A DNA stretch of 64,000 nt from assembly GCA_015258265.1 (NCBI GenBank), contig JABZIP010000004.1:1-64000 (forward strand), written 5' to 3'. The stretch is from Clostridiales bacterium (lineage in GTDB: Bacteria > Bacillota > Clostridia > Peptostreptococcales > Anaerovoracaceae). The notes under the pieces were generated by a model. It had not been told where the DNA came from, searched no databases, and worked only from the letters and a program-made list of their open reading frames with translations. The translations under genes and the position numbers were made by a program. Positions 51,890 through 61,346 of the stretch are shown here, piece after piece. Every line of letters starts with the position of its first letter. The first letter of the stretch is position 1.

Positions 51890-52164
51890 ATGATTAAATA
51901 CGAACAAAAGCTCTCGCCGCAGTACCATGAGTCCGTATTTACTATGCTTGCTGCGACAGATGAGGAATTTGTACCTCCGATTTCAAAGCGGGCTTCTACA
52001 TTGCAGCAAAGTTTTGAAGCTGCTTTGCAACAAGGACATGGTCTACGAATTATGCACATTTACATTTGCTAAAAGATCTCGGTTTTGAAGAGATTGCAAC
52101 TCTAAAAGACGATAGAGGTATTGGAATAGATACAATTTATTTTTTAAAGACGGTGTGCGATTAG
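51890..52164 (+). pseudogene. Internally deleted GNAT acetyltransferase pseudogene
   Basis: The first 48 or so codons (LSPQYHESVFTMLAATDEEF, then VPPISKRASTLQQSF) match the N-terminus of a Firmicutes GNAT family. After about position 52033 the matching frame shifts. The +2 frame reads TRTWSTNYAHLHLLKDLGF, then IATLKDDRGIGIDTIYFLK, which is the C-terminus of the same family, ending at TAG 52162-52164. The central acetyl-CoA-binding part (roughly 90 residues by family size) is missing. In frame the ORF stops at 52072, giving a 60-residue fragment. Confidence 0.75.
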
Positions 52165-52185
52165 CAATTAGGAAATCCTGCATTA

Positions 52186-52217
52186 AAGCCTCCGATAGTA
52201 TTTCTATCGGGGGTTTT
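52186..52217 (+). terminator. Terminator after the DUF1877/GNAT-remnant unit
   Basis: AGCCTCCGATAG and CTATCGGGGGTTTT form a 10-bp stem with one G-T pair, a 5-nt loop and a terminal T-run. Confidence 0.8.
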
Positions 52218-52268
52218 GTAACTTGAAGAAGCGATTGCGAGTTTACGATATGAAAAAGGGGGAAGAAT

Positions 52269-52844
52269 ATGAAAACTTTGCTGTTGCATAGCTGCTGCGG
52301 ACCGTGCAGTACAGCTGTAATAGAGCGGCTTTCGGGTGAGTTTGACATAACTGTTTTTTATTATAATCCGAATATTACAGACGAACCTGAATACGAGCAT
52401 AGAAAAGAAGAACAAAAGAAATTTTTACAAAAATACAATGAAAACACAGAGGGAAATAAAGTTAAATTTGTAGAAGGTGATTACAAAGTAGAGGACTTCT
52501 ATAAAGCGGCAACCGGCTTTGAAGCGGAGAAAGAGGGTGGAGCAAGGTGCGCGCAATGTTTTGCGTTACGTCTTGAGGAAACGGCACTCACGGCAAAAAA
52601 ACTCGGTATGGACGTATTTGCAACGACATTGACCGTAAGTCCGCACAAAAATTACAAATTGATTTCGGAGCTTGGAAATAAAATATCAATAGAGTATGGC
52701 GTGGATTTTTTGGATATGGATTTTAAGAAAAAGGCAGGATATCAGCGAAGCGTTGATATTTCAAAAGAATACGGACTTTACAGACAAAATTATTGCGGAT
52801 GCGAATTTTCAAAATGGTTTTTGAGGGATAATGAAATACATTGA
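52269..52844 (+). CDS. queH: Epoxyqueuosine reductase QueH
   Basis: A 191-residue QueH (DUF208), which reduces epoxyqueuosine to queuosine in tRNA, replacing the cobalamin enzyme QueG. The N-terminal LLHSCCGPCST carries the Cys pair. A second set CAQC (about residue 95) and the late CGCEFSK supply further metal and iron-sulfur ligands. LTVSPHKNY is a family motif. GGGGGAAG precedes the ATG. It overlaps priA by 14 nt. Other queuosine genes are not in the window. Confidence 0.93.
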   Translation: MKTLLLHSCCGPCSTAVIERLSGEFDITVFYYNPNITDEPEYEHRKEEQKKFLQKYNENTEGNKVKFVEGDYKVEDFYKAATGFEAEKEGGARCAQCFALRLEETALTAKKLGMDVFATTLTVSPHKNYKLISELGNKISIEYGVDFLDMDFKKKAGYQRSVDISKEYGLYRQNYCGCEFSKWFLRDNEIH

Positions 52845-54849
52845 TATAGTTGTAGCAAATTCAAATGAAAGTACTGACAGGTATTATACATATATGTGCG
52901 AGAACGACGATGTGGCAGTCGGAAATCTTGTAAATATCATGTTTGCAAGATCAAAAAAACCGATAGTAGGTATAGTTGTTCAAGTATATAGCGAAATGCC
53001 GAAGGAGGGAATCAGGTATAGACAGGTGATTGACATAAATTCCGAAGTTTCTTTAAACGAGGAAATGGTATCAACCGCCGTTTTTTTGCGCGCTCGTTAT
53101 TTGTGTAGATATATGGAGGCATTTAGTTTATTTTTGCCTAGTGGAAAGCCGTCAAAACGAGGAATTAAGCGCTTACCTTACAAGGAACTAGCGGAAAAAG
53201 CAAATTTTACGCAAAATTTAAACTTTGAATTGAACAGCGAACAAATGCGTGCATTCAGCGAAATAAGCGAAGACATTATCAAAGAAAATAACTCAATATT
53301 TTTGATTCAAGGAATTACAGGAAGCGGAAAAACAGAATTATATATGAAAAGTATAGAGCTTGCTATTCAAAAGGGGAAGAACGCATTGGTACTTGTTCCG
53401 GAAATAACGCTAACTACACAGATGGTGCTTCGTTTCGCGCACCGATTCGGATTTGAAAATATAGCGGTGATACATAGCCGATTATCGCAAGGTGAACGCT
53501 ACGATGAGTGGCAGCGTATAAGAAATGGGGAGGTGCGTATAGTCATCGGTGCACGCTCGGCAATATTTGCACCGCTTGAAAATATAGGTGTAATTGTTTT
53601 GGATGAGGAGCATGAAGCAAGTTACAAGTCCGACCAATCGCCTAAATATGAGACGGTAGATGTGGCTGCCAAAAGGGCAAAATATTATAATGCCGTTTTA
53701 CTTCTCGGCAGTGCAACGCCGAGCGTTGTTTCAAAAAAGCGTGCCTTTGACGGCATTTACAAGCCGCTTATGTTAAACAATCGGTACAATGGAAATAAAC
53801 TGCCGAAAGCGGAAATTGTAGATATGCGAGAGGAGATTAAATCGGGCAACAAGCATATTGTCAGCAAACTCCTTTACGACAAGATGGAAACGATGCTCAA
53901 AAACGGAAAGCAAATCATTTTGTTTTTGAACAGGCGAGGATATTCTACAGTCATAGCTTGCAAGGATTGCGGCACGGTACTGAAATGCAAAAAGTGCGAT
54001 ATAGCGCTTACATACCACAAGGAGGACGGTCTTGCGCATTGTCATTATTGTGGTGAGCGCGTGCGTGTGCCGAAGTTTTGTCCGGAGTGTCAAGGTGAAA
54101 AACTGCAGGGACTTGGAATCGGAACCGAAAAAGTAGAAGAGCAGATAGCTGACTTGTTTCCGAAGGCAAAGTTGCAAAGGCTCGATTTGGATACGGTCAA
54201 GAAAAAAGGAAGCGTTGAAAAGATACTGGACGATTTTAACAAGAACAAAACTGATATTTTGATAGGTACGCAGATAGTAGCAAAGGGACTTGATTTTAAA
54301 AATGTAGGTCTTGTAGGTGTAATACTGGCAGATACGAGCCTTAATGTACCGGATTTTAGAGCCGGAGAGAGAACTTTTCAGCTTATAACACAGGTAATAG
54401 GCAGAGCCGGTAGAGGCGAAGATGAGGGAAGCGCTGTCGTGCAAACATATCAACCTCAAAATATGGCTATTGTTTGCGCTACGAAAAACGACTATGACGG
54501 ATTTTACCATGAAGAAATAGAATTTAGAAAACATATGATGTATCCACCGTTTTGTGATTTGGTTCAAGTTGTAGTGATATCAAGATCGGAAGACGCTTGC
54601 GCGAATGCTGCGGGCGAGATTTATGAAAAATTGATTTTAGAATTCGAAAAATTGGGAATAAACGATGTGTTTATGCCGCAAAAACTTTTATGGAGTGAAA
54701 CAAAAGAGCATTACAGATACGGAATTATTATAAAATGCCCGAAAACGAAACGGCAGGAGTGCCTTTCCATACTTGCAAAATATAAGTTTTTATACAATAC
54801 TGACAAGAAAAAGAAGGTGCAAGTTGCACTCGATATAAACCCGTACTGA
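52831..54849 (+). CDS. priA: Primosomal protein N' (PriA helicase)
   Basis: A 672-residue replication-restart helicase, at the short end for PriA. Walker A is GITGSGKTELYM (about residue 168), DEEH is VLDEEHEASYK, and the zinc motifs are CKDCGTVLKCKKC and CHYCGERVRVPKFCPEC. GLGIGTEKVEEQI and the RAGRGEDEG helicase motif VI follow. Shortness comes from the N-terminal DNA-binding part. It has a start inside queH. Confidence 0.96.
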   Translation: MKYIDIVVANSNESTDRYYTYMCENDDVAVGNLVNIMFARSKKPIVGIVVQVYSEMPKEGIRYRQVIDINSEVSLNEEMVSTAVFLRARYLCRYMEAFSLFLPSGKPSKRGIKRLPYKELAEKANFTQNLNFELNSEQMRAFSEISEDIIKENNSIFLIQGITGSGKTELYMKSIELAIQKGKNALVLVPEITLTTQMVLRFAHRFGFENIAVIHSRLSQGERYDEWQRIRNGEVRIVIGARSAIFAPLENIGVIVLDEEHEASYKSDQSPKYETVDVAAKRAKYYNAVLLLGSATPSVVSKKRAFDGIYKPLMLNNRYNGNKLPKAEIVDMREEIKSGNKHIVSKLLYDKMETMLKNGKQIILFLNRRGYSTVIACKDCGTVLKCKKCDIALTYHKEDGLAHCHYCGERVRVPKFCPECQGEKLQGLGIGTEKVEEQIADLFPKAKLQRLDLDTVKKKGSVEKILDDFNKNKTDILIGTQIVAKGLDFKNVGLVGVILADTSLNVPDFRAGERTFQLITQVIGRAGRGEDEGSAVVQTYQPQNMAIVCATKNDYDGFYHEEIEFRKHMMYPPFCDLVQVVVISRSEDACANAAGEIYEKLILEFEKLGINDVFMPQKLLWSETKEHYRYGIIIKCPKTKRQECLSILAKYKFLYNTDKKKKVQVALDINPY

Positions 54850-54884
54850 TTTTGTTAAAAAAATATCAAAAGAACAGTAAATTA

Positions 54885-54913
54885 TTGAAAACAGGGAGTG
54901 CGTGTGATAAAAT
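54885..54913 (+). promoter_or_regulatory. Promoter of the def-fmt operon
   Basis: TTGAAA at 54885-54890 and TAAAAT at 54908-54913 are 17 bp apart; the -10 has a TGA extension. It appears to drive the seven-gene operon through rpe. Confidence 0.7.
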
Positions 54914-54971
54914 AAATGGGTATAAATATTAAGTATCAGTTTGACAAAAAATAATAAATGTGGAGGTAGCT

Positions 54972-55460
54972 ATGGCGTTAAGGAATCTTGTCTTTGAAGG
55001 AGATCCTATATTAAGAAAAAAAAGTAAGGAAGTAAAAAATGTTGACGAAAGAATTAGGATGATACTTGATGACATGATTGAAACCATGCATGCAAATAAC
55101 GGTTGCGGTATCGCGGCACCACAGGTTGGTATATTGAAAAGGATGTTTGTAATTGAACCCGAAGAAGGTAAGCGCATCGAACTTATAAACCCCGAAATTA
55201 TTGAGCAAAGCGGCTCGGCGACAGAATATGAGGGTTGCCTTTCAGTACCGGAGATGGTTGGTAAAGTGGAGCGACCGACATATATCAAAATTCGAGGACT
55301 TGACCGATTCGGAAAGAAAGTTGAATACGAAGCTGTCGATTTTGAAGCCTCGGCGTTTTGTCATGAAAACGACCATTTAAACGGTGTGCTTTATATAGAT
55401 AAGGCTACCGATATTAAAAAGGCGGAGGAGCTTTCAAAAGAGGAATATGAAAATGAGTAA
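54972..55460 (+). CDS. def: Peptide deformylase
   Basis: A 162-residue metalloenzyme removing the formyl group from nascent proteins. All three motifs are present: GCGIAAPQVG, EGCLSVPE and CHENDHLNG (HExxH with the usual Gln before His replaced by Cys). The chosen ATG follows GGAGG by 6 nt and drops four residues from the longest frame. It overlaps fmt by 8 nt. Confidence 0.97.
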   Translation: MALRNLVFEGDPILRKKSKEVKNVDERIRMILDDMIETMHANNGCGIAAPQVGILKRMFVIEPEEGKRIELINPEIIEQSGSATEYEGCLSVPEMVGKVERPTYIKIRGLDRFGKKVEYEAVDFEASAFCHENDHLNGVLYIDKATDIKKAEELSKEEYENE

Positions 55461-56415
55461 AGCGATTTTACATGAGGAAAGAATCGTTTTCATGGGGACT
55501 TCGGAATTTGCGGAAACAGCATTACGCGCAATAGCTAAAGCAGGATATGAGGTTCCTCTTGTAGTTACGAAAATAGACGCTCAGAAAAACAGGGGCAAAA
55601 AACTTTTTCCGCCCGCGGTAAAAAAGGCGGCGGAAGAATTGGGACTTAAAATATTACAACCGGAGAAATTAACAGGAAACACTGATGCGTACGATGCTAT
55701 TAAGGCGTGTCCGCCGGATTTAATAGTAGTAGCCGAATACGGGAAAATACTGACGAAGGAAATTTTAGAATTACCTAAGTTCGGATGTATCAATATACAT
55801 GCTTCGCTTTTGCCGAAATTTCGTGGAGCGGCACCGATTCAAAGGGCGATATTATCGGGGGATGAATTTACCGGTGTTACGCTTATGAAAATGGACATCG
55901 GACTTGATACGGGCGATATGATTGCCAAAGAACGCATTCGCATTGCTAAAAAAAATACGGAGGAGCTGTTTGCAGAGCTTGCGGATGTAGGGGCAAATTT
56001 GTTATTAAGAACATTGCCGGCGGTGTTTTCGGGTGAAGTTAAATTTGAAAAACAGGATGAAACGGAAGCAACATATGCGCAGATGATAGAAAAAAGCGAG
56101 GGAGAACTTGATTTTTCTAAGACTGCGGAAGAGTTGGAAAGACAGATAAGGGCAATTACATCTTACACTTATTACAAAAGCGAATTGCTGAAAATATGGC
56201 AAAGTGAAGTGTACGACGATGACTTAAGCGGCGAATATGAAAGTCTGCCGTGTGGAAGCGTCGTGGAAGTAACAAAAAAAGGCATAAAGGTAAAGTGCGG
56301 ACGAGGGTTACTTTTGCTATTGGAGCTTCAGCTACCGGGTAAAAAGAGATTGAAGGTTGCAGATTTTTTAAACGGCAGTAAAGTTGCTGTAGGCACTGTA
56401 TTAGGCAGTGAATGA
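55453..56415 (+). CDS. fmt: Methionyl-tRNA formyltransferase
   Basis: A 320-residue enzyme that formylates initiator Met-tRNA with 10-formyl-THF. The start VFMGTSEFAETALRAI, the catalytic INIHASLLPKFRGAAP and the MDIGLDTGDM segment are diagnostic. The second of two nearby ATGs is preferred by its distance from AGAGGA; the first is 6 nt earlier. Paired with def as expected. Confidence 0.97.
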   Translation: MSKAILHEERIVFMGTSEFAETALRAIAKAGYEVPLVVTKIDAQKNRGKKLFPPAVKKAAEELGLKILQPEKLTGNTDAYDAIKACPPDLIVVAEYGKILTKEILELPKFGCINIHASLLPKFRGAAPIQRAILSGDEFTGVTLMKMDIGLDTGDMIAKERIRIAKKNTEELFAELADVGANLLLRTLPAVFSGEVKFEKQDETEATYAQMIEKSEGELDFSKTAEELERQIRAITSYTYYKSELLKIWQSEVYDDDLSGEYESLPCGSVVEVTKKGIKVKCGRGLLLLLELQLPGKKRLKVADFLNGSKVAVGTVLGSE

Positions 56416-56472
56416 AATAGAGCTTAGAAATATAACAATTTCAATATATTGAAAAAAGAAAGGAAATTTGAA

Positions 56473-57765
56473 ATGGATGCAAATAGAAAAACAGCGTACT
56501 ATACGCTAATGGATGTTGAAGCAAAAAAATCTTATTCTAATATAGCGTTGAATCACCACATAATATGCGGAAAACCGAACAAACCGTCGTTTGTTCGCGA
56601 ATTGGTATATGGGGTGCTTGAAAATAAAAAATTGCTTGACTATATCATAGGGAAATTTATAGATCAGGGAATAGATAGCCTCAAGACCAGCGATTTGGTT
56701 GTATTGGAAATGGGAATTTACCAGCTCGGATATATGAATTCGGTTCCGGAGTATGCGGCGGTGAACGAAAGCGTGGCGCTTGCAAAAAGGTTCTGTCGCG
56801 GCAGAGATGCTATGATAAATGCCGTGCTTAGAGCGTATATCAGAGAGAAAAATGTTACTTTGCCTGATAGAGCAAGCGATGAAATCAAGTATTTGTCAAT
56901 CAGATATTCGTGTGAAGAATGGATTGTTTCAATGTGGGTAGATCAATACGGCATTGAAGAAACTGAAAAGATTTTGGCAGCATCGCAGGGAAATCCGGGA
57001 TTGATAATCAGGGTGAACACGCTAAAAACAGGTAAAGAAGACCTTGCAAGAAGACTTGAGGAGAGAGGGTTTGAGGTGAAAAACAGCACCATATGCGACA
57101 GCGCTCTTAAGGTTACAAAAGGCAGCGGCATCCTCGACGGCAAGTTGTATAAAAACGGCTTGTTTTCAATACAAGACGAAAGCTCAATGAAAACAGTTGA
57201 GATACTTGACCCTAAACCGGGTGAGACCGTAATAGATGTTTGTGCGGCACCGGGCGGAAAAACTCTGGCTATCGCGGAGCGTATGAGCAATAGAGGAGAA
57301 ATAATTGCTACGGACATTTATTTAAGAAAGCTGGGCATAATCAACAAAGAAGCTGAAAGACTTGGAATATCAATTGTGCGCACGTGGCCGTGGGATGCAA
57401 CAAAGGTTGATTCGGATTTACTCCAAAAAGCCGACAGAGTGCTTGCAGATGTACCATGCTCAGGTCTTGGTGTAATTAGAAGAAAGCCGGAAGTTAAATA
57501 CAAGAAGAAGATTTATGAATTTGACAGTTTGCCTAGAAAGCAAATGGAGATACTTAAAGTGGCGGCACAGTATGTTAAGGTTGGCGGTGTGCTGCAATAT
57601 AGCACTTGCACGATAAATAAAAACGAAAACGAAAAAATTATCAAGGAGTTTTTGCGTAAAAATAAAAACTTTGTGATTTTGGAGGAAAAGCAGTTTATGC
57701 CGCATATAGACGGTACAGACGGATTTTATGTTTGCAAAATGCTTAAAAACGGAAGTTTGATTTAA
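56473..57765 (+). CDS. rsmB: 16S rRNA (cytosine967-C5)-methyltransferase RsmB
   Basis: A 430-residue protein with an N-terminal NusB-like RNA-binding domain (about residues 1-140; YYTLMDVEAKKSYSNIALN) and a C-terminal methyltransferase. It has CAAPGGKT, the catalytic Cys motifs DVPCSGLGVIRRKPE and QYSTCT. I chose the ATG after AAAGGAAATTTGAA rather than the upstream TTG. It sits between fmt and prpC as in other Firmicutes. Confidence 0.96.
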   Translation: MDANRKTAYYTLMDVEAKKSYSNIALNHHIICGKPNKPSFVRELVYGVLENKKLLDYIIGKFIDQGIDSLKTSDLVVLEMGIYQLGYMNSVPEYAAVNESVALAKRFCRGRDAMINAVLRAYIREKNVTLPDRASDEIKYLSIRYSCEEWIVSMWVDQYGIEETEKILAASQGNPGLIIRVNTLKTGKEDLARRLEERGFEVKNSTICDSALKVTKGSGILDGKLYKNGLFSIQDESSMKTVEILDPKPGETVIDVCAAPGGKTLAIAERMSNRGEIIATDIYLRKLGIINKEAERLGISIVRTWPWDATKVDSDLLQKADRVLADVPCSGLGVIRRKPEVKYKKKIYEFDSLPRKQMEILKVAAQYVKVGGVLQYSTCTINKNENEKIIKEFLRKNKNFVILEEKQFMPHIDGTDGFYVCKMLKNGSLI

Positions 57766-57777
57766 TCGGGAGATGAA

Positions 57778-58506
57778 ATGGTTCAGGTAGGACTAAAAAC
57801 GGATCAAGGGATTCAAAGAAGTAACAATGAAGACGCATTGTTTGTGATACCCGAAGATAAAGTTTATATGGTGGCGGACGGGCTTGGCGGACATAGCTCG
57901 GGCGAGGTGGCAAGTAGGCAAACAGTTTGCATACTTGCCGACTATATCAAAGAAAACCCTATATCGGCAGTAAAAGACAAAGATGCAATATGCTCTTACA
58001 TAGTGGATGCAATTAAAAATGTCAATGAAACGATATGGAAACTTGCAAATTCGCAGGATGAATACAAGAATATGGCTACTACACTGGTGTTTGTTTACAT
58101 AGTTAGGAGAAACGCTTATATTGCGAATGTGGGAGACAGCAGAGCGTACCTGCTTAGAGATGATAAATTGACGCAGCTTACGGAGGACCATAGCATTGTG
58201 GCTGATATGGTAACTGCGGGACAGCTTAGCCGTGAAGAAGCAAGGCTGCACCCTGATCGCAACCAGCTGACACGCGCGGTGGGTGCGGAAAAGGAAGTGG
58301 TGCCGAATGTGTATGAAATAAAGTTGAAGCGAAATGACCTTATTTTGTTGTGCACGGACGGACTTTATAGTGAGCTTGATGATACACAAATAGCAGACAT
58401 ATTGAGTCGCACGAAAAGCATGTCGGAAATATGCACAGACCTTGTAACAGAAGCGAATAGGGCAGGCGGAGGCGACAATATAACGGTAGTTTGTCTCAAA
58501 TTATAA
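57778..58506 (+). CDS. prpC: PP2C-type protein phosphatase PrpC/Stp
   Basis: A 242-residue serine/threonine phosphatase that counteracts the PASTA kinase encoded next. The metal-binding motifs are GIQRSNNEDAL, VADGLGGHSSGEVAS, VGDSRAYLL and GGGDNITVV. It has no membrane helix. It follows rsmB by 12 nt. Confidence 0.96.
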   Translation: MVQVGLKTDQGIQRSNNEDALFVIPEDKVYMVADGLGGHSSGEVASRQTVCILADYIKENPISAVKDKDAICSYIVDAIKNVNETIWKLANSQDEYKNMATTLVFVYIVRRNAYIANVGDSRAYLLRDDKLTQLTEDHSIVADMVTAGQLSREEARLHPDRNQLTRAVGAEKEVVPNVYEIKLKRNDLILLCTDGLYSELDDTQIADILSRTKSMSEICTDLVTEANRAGGGDNITVVCLKL

Positions 58507-58533
58507 GATATTAAACAAATCGGAGGATAGCAG

Positions 58534-60483
58534 ATGAGCAGGAGTTTAGCAGGCCGTTACGAGCTTATAGAACAAATCGGAGAAGGCGGCATGGCAGTTG
58601 TATACAAGGCGCGTGATACACTCTTGAATAGAAATGTTGCTGTAAAAATATTAAAACCTGAATTTACAAAAGACCTGAAGCTGGTAGATAATTTCAAAAA
58701 AGAATCGCAAGCGGCAGCCAGATTGGTGCATCAAAATATTGTAGGAGTCTACGATGTAGGTAGACAAGGGAACATAAACTATATCGTAATGGAACTGGTT
58801 GAGGGGGAAATCCTTAGCGATTACATAGCGAAGAATGCGCCGCTCGACTATAAAAAAGTTGTGGATATAGGCAAGCAAATTGCGGCGGGACTTGCATTTG
58901 CGCACAAGAATAACGTAATTCACAAGGATATAAAGCCACAAAATGTGCTTTTGACAAACGAAGGTGTAGCGAAAATAACAGATTTCGGAATAGCAAAAAT
59001 AGCAGGAAGGGCTACGATAGTTGCAAATGCGGATACCGTAATGGGATCTGTGCATTATTTTTCTCCGGAACAGGCGAGAGGCGGCTATGTTGACGAAAAG
59101 TCGGATATATATTCACTCGGAATTGTTTTGTACGAGATGATTACAGGTAAGGTGCCGTTTGACGGTAATAACCCTGTAAATATAGCACTTATGCAGATAA
59201 ATGAAGAAATAACACCGCCATCCAATTTGGTGGATGGCATTCCGCCCGTGCTTGAACAAATCATTTTGAAGGCTACAAATAAAATTCAAATAAACAGATT
59301 TAAATCTGCAAATGAAATGCTTGAGGCGCTTAGGAATGTAGAGCTTATATCTAGTATAACGGGAGATGAAGTGTATTTGAATGCAGGTGTTCAAAAGGAC
59401 GGAATGATTGAGTATTCCGAAGTTGAGAAGCCGACAAAAGAGGAGGAAACAGGACACAAAAAGTCCAAGTTTATGCGAAGTTCACAAAAAGAAAAGAAAA
59501 CTGAACATAAAGCTGAAAAAAAAGCCCATAAATTCTCAAGATTGCAGATTATTGCAATCGTAGTTGCTTTGATTTTGGCGATACCGGCGGGGCTTTTGCT
59601 TCACGGCATATTCGGTAATGAAAAGTCGTTTAAAATTCCTGATGTAAAGGGAATGACGCTTGAAGAAGCACGCGAGGTGCTCAAAGATAAAAAACTTAAG
59701 CTCGCAGAGGGCGATAAGGTATATAGCAAGGAATACGATGAAGGAAAGATAGTTTCGCAAACTCCTGATGCAGGAAAGAAAACGAAATCCGGCAAAGTTA
59801 TTACCGTAAGTATAAGCAAGGGTACTAAGGAAGGCACAGTCCCTAATCTTATAGGCAAGAGCTTTGACGAAGCGATAAAATTGATTAAAAAACATGGCTA
59901 TTTAGTAGGGGATGTGAGCGTTAAAGAAAGTGATGAAGAAAAAGATACGGTAATAGAACAAACTCCAAAGGCGGGAAAGAGCGCAAAGGCGAGTTCTGTT
60001 GTTGAATTTGTAGTAAGTAAGGGAAAAGTACCGGGGCAGACTAAAATGCCGAAATTACTTGGTATGACACTTGACGAAGCCAAGAAAGCAATGCGTGAAG
60101 CAGGACTTGAAATAGGAGAAATTACTGAAACGCAAAGCACGGTTTATCCTGCTAATCAGATAGTATATCAATCGGTCGCATCGGGAGATGAAATTGCAGA
60201 GGGAACAAAGGTCGATATAAAAATAAGTGCAGGTTCCGAACCTAAAAAGATAATACTCGATGTAGATTACAACGATGCGAAGAACGATGTATTTTTCATG
60301 ACTGTAACTGTTACAGACGAAAGCGGAACATATAACTTGATATCGAAAGAGCAAAGGTTTAAGGCGGATGCTGCCGAGTCCGTTATTTTGTCGGGTAAAG
60401 GTAAGGGCTCAGTAACCGTTTTATTTGATAACGAGGTAGTTATGAAGAAGTCGGTCAACTTTGATACGGGTAATATATACTGA
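58534..60483 (+). CDS. prkC: PASTA-domain serine/threonine kinase PrkC/Stk
   Basis: A 649-residue membrane kinase. The kinase domain (about residues 9-270) has GEGGMAVVYKA, catalytic VIHKDIKPQN and TDFGIAK. A Lys-rich linker and a transmembrane helix (about 336-358) follow, then three PASTA repeats (about 366-430, 433-500, 501-567) that sense muropeptides or lipid II, and an extra beta-rich tail. The catalytic loop is HKD instead of HRD, a conservative change that may alter activation-loop control. Paired with prpC and rsgA. Confidence 0.96.
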   Translation: MSRSLAGRYELIEQIGEGGMAVVYKARDTLLNRNVAVKILKPEFTKDLKLVDNFKKESQAAARLVHQNIVGVYDVGRQGNINYIVMELVEGEILSDYIAKNAPLDYKKVVDIGKQIAAGLAFAHKNNVIHKDIKPQNVLLTNEGVAKITDFGIAKIAGRATIVANADTVMGSVHYFSPEQARGGYVDEKSDIYSLGIVLYEMITGKVPFDGNNPVNIALMQINEEITPPSNLVDGIPPVLEQIILKATNKIQINRFKSANEMLEALRNVELISSITGDEVYLNAGVQKDGMIEYSEVEKPTKEEETGHKKSKFMRSSQKEKKTEHKAEKKAHKFSRLQIIAIVVALILAIPAGLLLHGIFGNEKSFKIPDVKGMTLEEAREVLKDKKLKLAEGDKVYSKEYDEGKIVSQTPDAGKKTKSGKVITVSISKGTKEGTVPNLIGKSFDEAIKLIKKHGYLVGDVSVKESDEEKDTVIEQTPKAGKSAKASSVVEFVVSKGKVPGQTKMPKLLGMTLDEAKKAMREAGLEIGEITETQSTVYPANQIVYQSVASGDEIAEGTKVDIKISAGSEPKKIILDVDYNDAKNDVFFMTVTVTDESGTYNLISKEQRFKADAAESVILSGKGKGSVTVLFDNEVVMKKSVNFDTGNIY

Positions 60484-61346
60484 TGAATGGACTTGTTGTT
60501 AAAGCGATTTCCGGATTTTTCTATGTAGAATGCGAAAATGAGGAGATTTTCGAATGTAAGGCGCGAGGAAATTTAAAAAGCGGTAAAAATAAGGTTAAAG
60601 TTGGCGATATAGTTGAAATTTTCGAAAACGAAAAGGTCATCAGCAAAGTTTTTCCGAGAAAAAACGATTTTATTCGACCGGATATCTCGAATGTAGATAG
60701 TTTTTTCTTGATATTTTCAATCAAGGAGCCGAATTTAAATTTATATCTTTTGGATAAATTCTTAGTTATGGCAAAAGATGCCGGTACTGAAATCACAATT
60801 TGCATAAGCAAAGCGGATATTGCGACAAAACAGGAACTGGAAAGCATATCAAAAATTTACGACAATCTTTACAATACGATTTTTTTCAGCTCCAAAGAAG
60901 GAGTGAATATTGCGGAAATTGAGATGCTTATGGCAGGAAAAAAGGTGGCACTGACCGGACCTTCCGGAGCGGGCAAGTCTACACTTACCAATTTGCTTTT
61001 AGGTGCGCAAAAAATGGATGTCGGAAATCTCAGCGATAAGACAGGACGAGGCAAACATACTACCAGACATTCACAAATTTTCCATTTAAAGAACGGCGCT
61101 ATGCTGTTTGATACTCCGGGCTTTACAGCATTTGAAACGGCAAGTATGGAGGAAAGAGATTTAAAGTATTGTTATCCTGAATTTGATAATTATGCGCATG
61201 AGTGTAAGTACGATAATTGCAATCATATCAACGAACCTGAATGTGGCGTAGCGTCAGCGGTTTTGGCAGGAGAAATAGCAAAAAGTCGCTATGAGTCGTA
61301 TACAAAACAATTTTTTGAAATAGCAGAAAGGAATAAAAAATGGTAA
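60483..61346 (+). CDS. rsgA: Ribosome small subunit-dependent GTPase RsgA
   Basis: A 287-residue circularly permuted GTPase aiding late 30S assembly. It has an N-terminal OB fold, then G4 (CISKADIA, Ser replacing the Asn of NKxD), G1 GPSGAGKSTLTN, G3 DTPGF and a C-terminal zinc module (CKYDNCNHINEPEC). It starts on the stop codon of prkC (TGATG) and overlaps rpe by 7 nt. Confidence 0.96.
   Translation: MNGLVVKAISGFFYVECENEEIFECKARGNLKSGKNKVKVGDIVEIFENEKVISKVFPRKNDFIRPDISNVDSFFLIFSIKEPNLNLYLLDKFLVMAKDAGTEITICISKADIATKQELESISKIYDNLYNTIFFSSKEGVNIAEIEMLMAGKKVALTGPSGAGKSTLTNLLLGAQKMDVGNLSDKTGRGKHTTRHSQIFHLKNGAMLFDTPGFTAFETASMEERDLKYCYPEFDNYAHECKYDNCNHINEPECGVASAVLAGEIAKSRYESYTKQFFEIAERNKKW

Noticed and set aside
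53773..54567. 264-codon minus-strand ORF opposite priA
   Set aside because: Antisense shadow of the helicase and zinc region of PriA, without start signals.
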